Shown here: in pieces, positions 1-6,428 of the stretch
How the letters are laid out: every line of letters begins with the position of its first letter
Numbering within the stretch: the stretch's first letter is position 1
From: DATKYK01 sp034430255
GTDB lineage: Bacteria > Chloroflexota > Dehalococcoidia > E44-bin15
NCBI GenBank assembly: GCA_034430255.1
Contig: DAOUEU010000034.1
Span: forward strand, 1 to 13,088
Length of the DNA: 13,088 nucleotides
Reading direction: 5' to 3'
Notes under the pieces: model-generated
What the model saw: only the letters and a program-made list of their open reading frames with translations
The model's database searches: none
What the model was told of the DNA's origin: nothing
Program-made: the position numbers and the translations under genes

Positions 1-2
1 AA

Positions 3-50
3 ACTAAACGTCGGAACATTTGGACTGCTGAGTTACAGAAAGCAATATAG
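3..50 (+). CDS. possible C-terminal tail of an upstream gene (partial)
   Basis: A frame open from the left edge encodes about 15 residues (TKRRNIWTAELQKAI) and stops with TAG two bases before the ATG at 53. The methyltransferase that follows has no Shine-Dalgarno sequence, so translational coupling to an upstream gene ending here would explain its start. The stretch is too short to identify. A second frame, from base 1 to a stop at 121-123, is also open and would overlap the next gene, so the assignment is tentative. Confidence 0.25.
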   Translation, partial: TKRRNIWTAELQKAI

Positions 51-52
51 AA

Positions 53-856
53 ATGGATACCTATGCACACAAGCTGTATCTCTCCGATTTCCTGAGGGAG
101 CCGGCCATTCGTTCGGCGATTAAGGCACTGCAGCTCCCTCCGGGGAGCCGGGGACTGGACGCGGGATGCGGGATCGGCAGTCACACCCTGCTGCTGGCGG
201 AGGCGGTGGCAACCGGCGGGCACGTCACCGGCCTCGATCGGTCCCCCCAGCTTCTTAATTATGCAAGGGAAACTGCGGAGAAGTCCGGCCTGTCGGAGCG
301 TGTTTCCTTCCGGGAAGGGGACATAAGCAGTCTCCCATTCGATAACGATGCCTTCGACTGGGTTTGGAGCGTGGACTGCGCGGGATATGCCCCTGGAGAA
401 CCCGTTACACTGCTCAAGGAACTCGCCCGGGTGGTGAAGACCGGGGGCACCGTGGCCATCCTCGGCTGGTCTTCCCAACAGCTTCTTCCGGGATACCCCC
501 TGCTGGAGGCCAGGCTCAATGCCACCTCTTCGGGGATTGCCCCTTTCGTTAAGGGGAAGAGGCCGCAGTCGCACTTCTTCCGCGCGCTGGGTTGGTTTCG
601 TGAAGCAGGCCTTAAGGAGCCAGCGGCCCAAACATTTGTAGGCGACGCTCATGCCCCGCTGAGCGATGACGTACGAAGCGCCCTGATATCACTCTTTGAG
701 ATGCGCTGGGGGCAGCCACGCTCAGAGTTGTCACCAGAAGAGTGGGAAGAATATCAGCACCTCTCCCACCCGCAGTCACCGGATTTCATTCTAAATCTAG
801 CGGACTACTACGCCTTTTTTACCTATTCCATGTTCCGGGGCAAGGTAGCCGAGTGA
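53..856 (+). CDS. class I SAM-dependent methyltransferase (UbiE/Methyltransf_11 type)
   Basis: The 267-residue protein has the Rossmann fold of class I methyltransferases. The SAM-binding glycine motif GLDAGCGIG lies at residues 34-42. The acidic residue that binds the SAM ribose is in VTGLDRS (D62). The post-II segment GDISSLPF leads into FDWVWS, and KELARVVKTGGTVAIL forms strand 5 with its preceding helix. The C-terminal third (about 150-267) has no recognisable motif and probably forms the substrate lid. The start is the first ATG after an in-frame stop at 29-31. It has no clear ribosome binding site, only the context ATAGAAATGG, so it may be coupled to an upstream gene. It is followed 39 bases later by a second methyltransferase. 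The substrate is unknown. A UbiE-like quinone methyltransferase or a small-molecule or natural-product methyltransferase are both possible. Confidence 0.85.
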   Translation: MDTYAHKLYLSDFLREPAIRSAIKALQLPPGSRGLDAGCGIGSHTLLLAEAVATGGHVTGLDRSPQLLNYARETAEKSGLSERVSFREGDISSLPFDNDAFDWVWSVDCAGYAPGEPVTLLKELARVVKTGGTVAILGWSSQQLLPGYPLLEARLNATSSGIAPFVKGKRPQSHFFRALGWFREAGLKEPAAQTFVGDAHAPLSDDVRSALISLFEMRWGQPRSELSPEEWEEYQHLSHPQSPDFILNLADYYAFFTYSMFRGKVAE

Positions 857-881
857 ACCGTTTAAGAAGATATCGATATTT

Positions 882-888
882 GGAGGTG
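882..888 (+). promoter_or_regulatory. strong ribosome binding site for the 896 gene
   Basis: GGAGGTG sits seven bases before the ATG at 896 and fixes that start. It contrasts with the gene before it, which has no visible Shine-Dalgarno sequence. Confidence 0.75.
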
Positions 889-895
889 GAAACAA

Positions 896-1522
896 ATGAC
901 TGAACAAAAGAAGAAAGTGCCACAGGCCCTGTTGCCCAGAGGACTCGCTGGAAGGATTACGGTCATATTCATGAACATTGGCCATAAGTCAATATACAAA
1001 AACGTGGCCAAAGTTCTGCAACTCCAACAAGACGATGACCTTCTCGAGGTTGCTTGCGGAAATGGTTACTTTATGAATAAGTACGCTTCACATGTCCACA
1101 GCGTCGCCGGCTTAGACCTCTCTGAGCTTGTGGTCAAAATGGCAAAGAAAAAACATCGAGGCCGAATCAAGGCAGGAACCGCAGAATTCGTGCATGGTGA
1201 CGCATCACAACTCCCGTGGGAGGATAGCAGGTTCAGCGTTGCGACTACAATGGGTAGTTTCACTTCGTTTCCCAAGCCCCTTGAATCGCTCAAGGAAATG
1301 TATCGAGTGCTGCGCCCCGGGGGCCGAGTGATTGTCAGTATAGAGTGGAATGCTGAAGACGGGCTAGACCATACCAAAGAGATTGAAGGCTATGGTATGC
1401 GGATGTGGACAGAGGATGAAATACGAGCCACGCTCAAAGAAGCTGGATTCTCCGAAATTTCCATCACCTATGCAAAAGGACTTAAGATACCCAAGATGAT
1501 GATCGCACGCGCAGTCAAGTAG
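896..1522 (+). CDS. class I SAM-dependent methyltransferase (Methyltransf_11 type)
   Basis: The 208-residue protein carries the canonical class I elements. LLEVACGNGYF at 49-59 is motif I, with Ala-Cys-Gly-Asn-Gly in place of the usual Gly-x-Gly-x-Gly. VAGLDLS follows, with D74 as the ribose-binding acid. VHGDASQLPW is the adenine-contacting segment, and EMYRVLRPGGRVIVSI is the typical strand-5 region. The final part, WTEDEIRATLKEAGF, is the common C-terminal helix of Methyltransf_11 proteins. An amphipathic N-terminal region of about 45 residues precedes the fold. It is unrelated beyond the fold to the methyltransferase upstream. It lies 39 bases after that gene and 47 bases before the membrane methyltransferase, so all three could share a transcript. 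The substrate is not predictable. Confidence 0.88.
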   Translation: MTEQKKKVPQALLPRGLAGRITVIFMNIGHKSIYKNVAKVLQLQQDDDLLEVACGNGYFMNKYASHVHSVAGLDLSELVVKMAKKKHRGRIKAGTAEFVHGDASQLPWEDSRFSVATTMGSFTSFPKPLESLKEMYRVLRPGGRVIVSIEWNAEDGLDHTKEIEGYGMRMWTEDEIRATLKEAGFSEISITYAKGLKIPKMMIARAVK

Positions 1523-1556
1523 AACAGGCAACAAGTTGAAGTGTGGCACCTGAGCT

Positions 1557-1564
1557 AAGGAGGG
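1557..1564 (+). promoter_or_regulatory. ribosome binding site choosing ATG 1570
   Basis: AAGGAGGG lies five bases upstream of the ATG at 1570. It rules out the longer reading from a GTG at 1543, whose first nine codons would contain this site. Confidence 0.8.
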
Positions 1565-1569
1565 AAAAC

Positions 1570-2139
1570 ATGTCCCTAATACCATCTTTTGAAATAGGGG
1601 TATGGAATGCCTGGATTTTCATGCTTTATCACTTCTTGCCCATGCCTTTACTGATGCTGGTTCATAGTGGCCTAAGACGAGAAGTGGCGAGGCCGCATAG
1701 CGGGATTGAGAGGACGCTTTACCCCGTCATGTGGATGGTCTGGCTTCTTGGCGTCATATACTCTATTTTCCTACCGTTTCAGTTAGGGACGATATGGTTC
1801 TACGTGGGTTTCCCCATTTCGATGGTGGGACTAATTGCCTACACTGAAGTTATCGTGAGATTTGCCACTACCCCACTTGACAGGGAGCCGCTTGCCAAAG
1901 GACTGTACCGTTATTCGAGACACCCTATGTACATCACCCAGCTGGTGATGTTCGTAGGGGTAGGTATAGCGTCAGCTTCGTGGGTCTTTCTGCTGTTTTC
2001 CGTTATATATACACTTCTTTCATGTGTAAGTGCAGTCCCTGAAGAACGCTCCTGCCTCGAGAAGTATGGCGATACCTATCGCGAGTATATGAATAGAACC
2101 GCTAGATGGATAGGTATGCCAAAATCACGGCAGACGTGA
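1570..2139 (+). CDS. ICMT/PEMT-family integral membrane methyltransferase
   Basis: The protein is 189 residues from ATG 1570. It is hydrophobic, with probable membrane segments near 12-32, 50-70, 75-97 and a long one near 123-150. The C-terminal half has the hallmark of the isoprenylcysteine carboxyl methyltransferase / phospholipid methyltransferase superfamily: GLYRYSRHPMY at 111-121, where the Arg-His-Pro triad takes part in SAM binding. It is followed by Glu-Glu at 158-159 and the KYGDTYREYMN segment at 165-175. Bacterial members methylate varied targets such as lipids, isoprenoids and small thiols, and most are uncharacterised. Bacteria of this kind lack CaaX prenylation, so true ICMT activity is unlikely. 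It stands within a run of soluble methyltransferases, but no shared substrate can be inferred. The family call is firm and the function open. Confidence 0.85.
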   Translation: MSLIPSFEIGVWNAWIFMLYHFLPMPLLMLVHSGLRREVARPHSGIERTLYPVMWMVWLLGVIYSIFLPFQLGTIWFYVGFPISMVGLIAYTEVIVRFATTPLDREPLAKGLYRYSRHPMYITQLVMFVGVGIASASWVFLLFSVIYTLLSCVSAVPEERSCLEKYGDTYREYMNRTARWIGMPKSRQT

Positions 2140-2264
2140 TAGAAATCCCCCTCCATTTAAAAGAATCTTCATAGTTAGACATAAATCGGCCGTAAAGCCG
2201 TACATGCCAATACCGCTAGCCGAAATTTGCGGAAAAGTGTCAATACGCCTAGAATACAGCTAAA

Positions 2265-2271
2265 AAGGAGG
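2265..2271 (+). promoter_or_regulatory. ribosome binding site choosing ATG 2278
   Basis: AAGGAGG lies six bases before the ATG at 2278. It argues against an upstream ATG at 2227 in the same frame, which would add 17 residues unlike the family. Confidence 0.75.
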
Positions 2272-2277
2272 TGCTCT

Positions 2278-2565
2278 ATGCCAAGCGCATGCGGACTGGC
2301 CTGTGAAGTCTGCGGTCTCCGGGAGAGAGGGTTTTGTCCCCTGGTGGATGGTTGCGTGCCGGGGACCGACCCCAAAGCCCCTGAGAAGGCGGAGAAGTTC
2401 AAAGCAATAATGGGGCAACCCTGCTATATGCTCGAGTGTGCCATAAAGAAAAATGTGGATCACTGCACAAGATGCAGCGAGTTCCCCTGCGAGGTTCATT
2501 ACGAGCACGGTCTTTTCACGACAAAACTCCTCGACACCATCAAATTAATATTAGGGAAAAAGTAA
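2278..2565 (+). CDS. Cys-rich DUF3795-type protein
   Basis: The protein is 95 residues from ATG 2278 and begins directly with the signature MPSACGLACEVCGLRERGFC. Twelve cysteines are arranged as CxxxCxxC, then two further cysteines near 21 and 29, a central pair in CYMLEC, and a C-terminal CxxC plus Cys in HCTRCSEFPC. This matches the small Cys-rich DUF3795 family, common in anaerobic bacteria and archaea, which probably binds metal or an iron-sulfur cluster; the biochemical role is unknown. No signal peptide is seen, so it should be cytosolic. It lies 138 bases after the membrane methyltransferase with its own strong ribosome binding site. The next gene downstream is also Cys-rich, though separated by about 320 non-coding bases. 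Confidence 0.8.
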   Translation: MPSACGLACEVCGLRERGFCPLVDGCVPGTDPKAPEKAEKFKAIMGQPCYMLECAIKKNVDHCTRCSEFPCEVHYEHGLFTTKLLDTIKLILGKK

Positions 2566-2884
2566 ACGGATTACGGTCGAGACCGGCCTTTTTACCAAAA
2601 GAAATCAGGGATTATTTTCAGGTGATGGCCGGCAGGCTAAGAGACTGAATCCGTAAATACGTGATGGAGAACAACACGAAGCTTATGTACGGGATCAGCC
2701 GTATAAGGTGTTTAAGCTATCTGGTCTCCGCCGCGGGCTTTCCCCTGAAAAGACAGCGGCTGACAGCATGCACCACCAACGGGTGAGGCAGCCCGACCGC
2801 ACGTTACACAAAGGCAAAAAGCACAGTGTCAGGAGCGCCCTCAACCCTATGATGGCGATGCGGCTTCGCTAAGGAAACACAACT
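2566..2884. other. non-coding gap with a possible decayed coding remnant
   Basis: These 319 bases hold no convincing gene. Apart from the weak hairpin at 2574-2593, one + strand frame stays open from 2657 to the TAA at 2870-2872. It reads protein-like (for example RDQPYKVFKLSGLRRGLSPE) but has no ATG until 2768, only a GTG at 2708, and no ribosome binding site. A second frame from ATG 2664 to TGA 2784-2786 gives 40 residues with no recognisable family. Both look more like remnants or chance than expressed genes. Confidence 0.4.
2574..2593 (+). terminator. possible weak intrinsic terminator
   Basis: CGGT-CGAG-ACCG forms a four-pair stem with a tetraloop, followed after GCC by five T residues, starting eight bases after the stop of the DUF3795 gene. 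Position and T-run fit a Rho-independent terminator, but the stem is short. Confidence 0.3.
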
Positions 2885-3412
2885 ATGCCTAGTGAAAAAA
2901 GACCGGATATGTCATGTGTTCCCTACTGCAGAAAACGGGCCTACTTCATATTGACAGTACCGTTCTTAATATTACTCATCCTGGTTGCGGTGTACCTCTG
3001 GTCTATCAGTTTCGCCCTTTCCCTGATATTCATCTCACTTTTTATCATGGCTAACCTCTCTCAGTCCTACTGCTGTGCCTACCAGGACTGCCCGTATGTC
3101 GGCGGGTTCTGCCCTGCGGTTGCCGGCATCATGCCCTCAGGCATGCTGGCAAGACTTATCCGCAGTAAAACGGCCAATAAGTCAGAAATGCTGTTCAATC
3201 TGTTCGCAGCTACCGCCTTTCTCTCACTGCTCGGCCTGATAGGCTTCCCCCTGTTCTGGATTGCCGACCTGAGCATCCCGCTGGCGATTGGTTATTTCGC
3301 ACTGAACATTGCATACTACATCGCATTCTTCCTGGCGATTTGCCCCGCCTGCGCGATAAGGAACACATGCCCCGGCGGCAAGCTGCAGAACATGGTATCG
3401 AAGAACAGATAA
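2885..3412 (+). CDS. four-helix membrane protein with nine cysteines, function unknown
   Basis: I do not recognise this 175-residue family. It has four likely transmembrane helices at about 19-38, 41-57, 103-125 and 130-152. Nine cysteines cluster outside the helices: C11 and C15 at the N-terminus, C63, C64, C69 and C76 in the central loop, and C153, C156 and C162 after the last helix. With an N-in topology, supported by Arg/Lys in the N-terminus, the central loop and the tail, all nine face the cytoplasm. They could jointly bind a metal or iron-sulfur cluster. That is inference from sequence; no known motif (ferredoxin CxxCxxC, rubredoxin) is complete. The start has a modest AAGGA 11 bases upstream. 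The preceding small gene is also Cys-rich. Confidence 0.75.
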   Translation: MPSEKRPDMSCVPYCRKRAYFILTVPFLILLILVAVYLWSISFALSLIFISLFIMANLSQSYCCAYQDCPYVGGFCPAVAGIMPSGMLARLIRSKTANKSEMLFNLFAATAFLSLLGLIGFPLFWIADLSIPLAIGYFALNIAYYIAFFLAICPACAIRNTCPGGKLQNMVSKNR

Positions 3413-3698
3413 TGCTAGCTGCCATTGTTTTGTTTTACACTTAGCAACGGCTTCGACACGCCTGGAAAACATGCCAAACGCTCGACGATATGCTCACAAA
3501 AAAGAGGTGTGAGGTATTCAGCTAATAGTAGACCGCTGAAAAAGAGGTGCAGGATACTTCCTGCCGGGGGGTCTCCCCGATGTATCGGGGCAGCTTTAAA
3601 AAGTCCCCCAAGATTGGGGGATTAGGGGGTTGATTGAGACTCTTCAGCAACCTCAATAGAATTATCAGCTTGACTTTAAAGGCAAGGACACAATAGAA
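3413..3698. other. non-coding gap containing palindromic repeats
   Basis: No gene is supported here. The stretch contains an 11-base direct repeat AAAAAGAGGTG (3499-3509 and 3539-3549). TTCAGC at 3517-3522 faces GCTGAA at 3535-3540. The palindrome-rich element is listed separately. No good promoter was found for the methyltransferase gene at 3699. Confidence 0.6.
3535..3648. repeat. MITE/REP-like palindromic element
   Basis: The 114-base element is bounded by GCTGAA (3535-3540) and its complement TTCAGC (3643-3648). Inside are two near-perfect hairpins. CCCCGAT-GT-ATCGGGG at 3575-3590 has seven-base arms, and TCCCCCAA-GA-TTGGGGGA at 3604-3621 has eight-base arms. A further G-run follows at 3625-3629. 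It has no coding capacity. This structure is typical of miniature inverted-repeat or REP-type elements present in many copies in a genome, but only one copy lies in this window, so multi-copy status is inference. It could also act as a bidirectional terminator between the two flanking genes. Confidence 0.5.
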
Positions 3699-4541
3699 AT
3701 GAAATACGATTCTCTGGGGTTACTGTGCTGCCCTGTCTGTAAGGCTGAGTTATCCTTCAAAGGAAAAACGGAATATGGGGTGATTCGGGAAGGAAGCCTG
3801 TACTGTGAGGGATGCGGTCACGACTACCCTGTAGAAGAAGGTATTCCAAGGTTTATCGCAGCAAAAGAGTTGGTCGGCTCCAACATAAAGTTTGAAAGGG
3901 TCTATAACTGGATATCTCACCTCTATGATTCAGATTTTTTTATAGCGTCTCGCGTGCGCCGTCGGTTTTGGCCATCAGGCGAAGAGAAAGCACGCAGGGA
4001 GGTTGTGGGAAGATTGGAGATAACCGATAATAGTAGAGTGCTGGAAACCGGCATCGGCACTGGGGGCAATATTCCATACGTCTCAAGTAACGCTCATGGC
4101 GCAAAGGTATATGGTCTGGATATCTCAGTTGGAATGCTAAAGCAGTGCATCAAGAATCTAGACAAATGGGAACTTGAGGCAGACCTATTCCTGGGCAATG
4201 CCGAAGAGCTGCCCTTCAGAGACGAATGCTTCGATGTAGTTTTTCATCTGGGAGGGGTCAATTTCTTCACCGAAAAGAGCAGAGCTATTGAAGAGATGAT
4301 CAGGGTTGCTAAATCTGGAACGAGAATCGTTATTGCCGATGAAACGGAGAAGGTAACTGGCGGCAGACTAATTTTAAGTAAACTCGGCAGTCTTATTTTC
4401 TATGGGAGACAATTGGCGGGGGAAATTTCAACGTTTCGTTCTGAGGACATGGCCAAGCTAATCCCTTCGTATATGTCGGATGTGCGTTTCGATTACATCT
4501 GGGAGGGTAACGGATACCGTTTGGATTTCAGAAAACCCTAA
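3699..4541 (+). CDS. methyltransferase with N-terminal Trm112-like zinc domain
   Basis: The 280-residue protein has two parts. Residues 1-55 form a Trm112p-like zinc-ribbon domain with CPVC (C11, C14) and CEGC (C36, C39), ending in the typical GHDYPVEEGIPRFI. Residues from about 60 form a class I SAM methyltransferase. Its motif I is VLETGIGTG (113-121), followed by VYGLDIS with the ribose-binding Asp, then GNAEELPF and FDVVFHLGG. This domain pairing is common in bacterial Methyltransf_11 proteins of unknown substrate. The ATG has no clear ribosome binding site; its context AATAGAAATG resembles that of the gene at 53. It follows a repeat-rich gap and lies 46 bases before another methyltransferase, probably on the same transcript. 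The substrate is unknown. Confidence 0.87.
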   Translation: MKYDSLGLLCCPVCKAELSFKGKTEYGVIREGSLYCEGCGHDYPVEEGIPRFIAAKELVGSNIKFERVYNWISHLYDSDFFIASRVRRRFWPSGEEKARREVVGRLEITDNSRVLETGIGTGGNIPYVSSNAHGAKVYGLDISVGMLKQCIKNLDKWELEADLFLGNAEELPFRDECFDVVFHLGGVNFFTEKSRAIEEMIRVAKSGTRIVIADETEKVTGGRLILSKLGSLIFYGRQLAGEISTFRSEDMAKLIPSYMSDVRFDYIWEGNGYRLDFRKP

Positions 4542-4587
4542 AACGAGACAGAGCCCAGCAGTGGTCTTAATTGTCGAAGTGAGTGGA

Positions 4588-5229
4588 ATGAGCAACAAAG
4601 AAACGGTAAAAACCTATTTCGATAGGTGGGCTGACGGAATTGGCTGGCTTGAATTGAACTATCTCCACCCTTTTTTCTTGAATGGTGTTATTAAAGCGAT
4701 CCCTCTGGAAAAAGGGAGCAGGGTAATCGATGTTGGCTGCGGAACTGGCTGGGCGTCACGCGATCTATCCAAGATGGTTACCCAGGGTGAAGTGGTGGGC
4801 CTGGATATCTCAGAACGCCTGATCAAAAAAGCAAAAGATTTGACGCTAGCGGATAGATCGTCCGACTACGAGAATCTGGTATATAAGGTTGCCGAGGCAG
4901 AGAATATCCCTTATCCAAGTAACTACTTTGATCATGCCATATCTTTCGTGTCATTCTCATGGTGGGTCAGGCCAGATGAGGTCTTAAGCGAGATAGAGCG
5001 GGTCTTAAAACCCAGTGGGAGGCTTTATGTGGCAGATGTGTATGATAAAGGGATGGGACGTATGCTTTCCATGATCTGTAACTGTTTCTCTTCCTTCAAA
5101 GAAAATATCTACTCGGCGAATGACTACAGAGAATTTCTTAACGGGAGATTTGCCGATGTCTGTCAAAGGAAGATAAGCCCATTTGGATGGGGTCTGTTGA
5201 CAATTGGAACCAAGACACAGGTTAATTAG
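4588..5229 (+). CDS. class I SAM-dependent methyltransferase
   Basis: The protein is 213 residues from ATG 4588. Motif I is VIDVGCGTGWA at 46-56, followed by VVGLDIS with D73. AEAENIPYPSNYFDHAIS covers the adenine pocket and motif II, and EIERVLKPSGRLYVAD covers strand 5. The N-terminal MSNKETVKTYFDRWAD is the usual start of small-molecule methyltransferases of the UbiE/Methyltransf_11 group. The frame stays open upstream to 4480, but that part overlaps the end of the previous gene in another frame and does not resemble the family, so 4588 is preferred. No strong ribosome binding site is visible, so GTG 4579 or coupling to the upstream gene is possible. The C-terminus is short (about 60 residues after strand 5) and gives no hint of substrate. 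Confidence 0.86.
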   Translation: MSNKETVKTYFDRWADGIGWLELNYLHPFFLNGVIKAIPLEKGSRVIDVGCGTGWASRDLSKMVTQGEVVGLDISERLIKKAKDLTLADRSSDYENLVYKVAEAENIPYPSNYFDHAISFVSFSWWVRPDEVLSEIERVLKPSGRLYVADVYDKGMGRMLSMICNCFSSFKENIYSANDYREFLNGRFADVCQRKISPFGWGLLTIGTKTQVN

Positions 5230-5302
5230 AGAAATGTGTCTTGTATTAATTTCAAGGAGCAACTCGAGACGTTCCAAAGCGGGAATGTAAGGAATAAGAA
5301 AT

Positions 5303-6343
5303 ATGAAGGGAGAAGAAATGGCAAGATTTGGGTCGGTTTTCATGTTAATGGCCTTACTGGTTAGCTCAATATTTTTCTCAGCTTGTTCCACGGGGACAGT
5401 AACCGCAAAGGAGGGTGACACCGTCAAGGTTCTCTATACAGGCACACTGGATGATGGTACGGTCTTTGACTCATCCGTATTGCAGGGCGGCGACCCCCTG
5501 GAATTTACAGTAGGCGAAGGTAAACTACTCCCCGGCTTCGAGCAGGCGGTAATCGGGCTGACCATCAACGAATCGACAACCGTTTATATACCGGCTGATG
5601 AAGCATATGGCCCGCTCGAGGTGGTGGCTGATATAGACGAATTTCCAGAGGACGAGACGCCGGAGGTAGGTGATATAGGCTACTGGCAACTAGATAACGG
5701 TACGTATATTGAAGTCGAGGTGACTGAGGTCTCCGAATCGAGCGTGACACTGGAGAACAGAGATCAGCTGGCAGGGGAAGATCTGAATTTTGAGATCACA
5801 CTTGTGGAGATACTAGCACCTACTCCTACTCCTACTCCTTCTCCTTCTCCTTCTCCTTCTCCTTCTCCTTCTCCTTCACTTACACCAACAACCACAACTA
5901 CACAAACGGCAAAAGAGGGTGATACCGTCAGGGTAGATTATACCGGCACACTGGATGACGGCACAGTGTTTGACTCTTCCATTGACCCTTCCTTTGGACA
6001 TGTCGAGCCCCTGGAATTTACTATAGGCCAAGGTAAGCTGCTCGCCGGCTTCGAGCAGGCGGTTATCGGATTGAGCATCAACGAATCGACAACCGTCCAC
6101 ATCCCGGCTGATGAGGCATATGGCCTGTATGATGAAGAAATGGTAGTGACGCTAGATTGGAGCCAGATGGGGGACTATGTGCCAGAGGTTGGCGAGCAAT
6201 TAACCCTGTATGACACTTCTACCGGAGAAAATGTTTATGTTACCGTGCTCGATGTATCCGAGGCAGGGGTGACGGTAGATGCCAACAGTCAGCTGGCCGG
6301 GGAAGACCTGAATTTTGAGATCACGCTCGTGGAGATACTGTAA
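5303..6343 (+). CDS. lipoprotein with two tandem SlyD-like FKBP peptidyl-prolyl isomerase domains
   Basis: The product (346 residues) starts with a lipoprotein signal peptide: a hydrophobic stretch, then FSAC with the lipidated Cys at 28. It should be anchored outside the cytoplasmic membrane. Domain 1 is about 36-171 and domain 2 about 204-346, joined by a Thr-Pro/Ser-Pro linker at about 172-202. Each has the FKBP core (VxYTGTLDDGTVFDSS, LEFTxGxGKLLxGFEQAVIGL, PADEAYG). Each also has a flap insertion of SlyD type that returns through LAGEDLNFEITLVEIL, the counterpart of SlyD's NHxLAG segment but without the His. The predicted role is prolyl isomerisation and chaperone action on exported proteins. 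The linker and duplication are unusual for SlyD, which is normally cytosolic and single-domain. A second start at ATG 5318 has a well-placed AAGGGAG and may be the true one. Confidence 0.88.
   Translation: MKGEEMARFGSVFMLMALLVSSIFFSACSTGTVTAKEGDTVKVLYTGTLDDGTVFDSSVLQGGDPLEFTVGEGKLLPGFEQAVIGLTINESTTVYIPADEAYGPLEVVADIDEFPEDETPEVGDIGYWQLDNGTYIEVEVTEVSESSVTLENRDQLAGEDLNFEITLVEILAPTPTPTPSPSPSPSPSPSPSLTPTTTTTQTAKEGDTVRVDYTGTLDDGTVFDSSIDPSFGHVEPLEFTIGQGKLLAGFEQAVIGLSINESTTVHIPADEAYGLYDEEMVVTLDWSQMGDYVPEVGEQLTLYDTSTGENVYVTVLDVSEAGVTVDANSQLAGEDLNFEITLVEIL
5819..5878 (+). repeat. hexanucleotide tandem repeat coding the Pro-rich linker
   Basis: Ten consecutive six-base units: three CCTACT, six CCTTCT and a final CCTTCA. 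They encode the alternating Thr-Pro/Ser-Pro linker between the two FKBP domains. Because the unit is six bases, gain or loss of copies would change linker length without shifting the frame. Confidence 0.9.
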
Positions 6344-6428
6344 CCGCGCGCTCCAGCCTAGTTAGTTTGCTCTAAAATTCGCACTATGTAAAGATTGGGA
6401 AACTCTATCAAGCCAGGACCGCCCACGA

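Noticed and set aside
896..1522. Arsenite methyltransferase (ArsM) for one of the Methyltransf_11 genes
   Set aside because: None of the class I methyltransferases shows the conserved ArsM cysteine set or the surrounding sequence, and no arsenic-resistance gene is nearby.
1570..2139. A true CaaX-type isoprenylcysteine methyltransferase working with the prenyl synthase at 7964
   Set aside because: The genes are about 6 kb apart on opposite strands, and bacteria of this type are not known to prenylate CaaX proteins. The family includes many non-ICMT enzymes.
2187..2200. Small hairpin CGGC-CGTAAA-GCCG upstream of the DUF3795 gene
   Set aside because: The four-pair stem has no T-run and no known motif. 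It is likely to occur by chance.
3425..3625. Open frame of 66 codons in the repeat-rich gap
   Set aside because: It runs through the palindromic element, lacks a ribosome binding site, and its translation is low in structure. It is more likely a repeat than a gene.
5005..5427. Minus-strand open frame of 140 codons
   Set aside because: It spans the end of a clear methyltransferase and the start of the FKBP lipoprotein on the other strand, and its sequence resembles no protein family.
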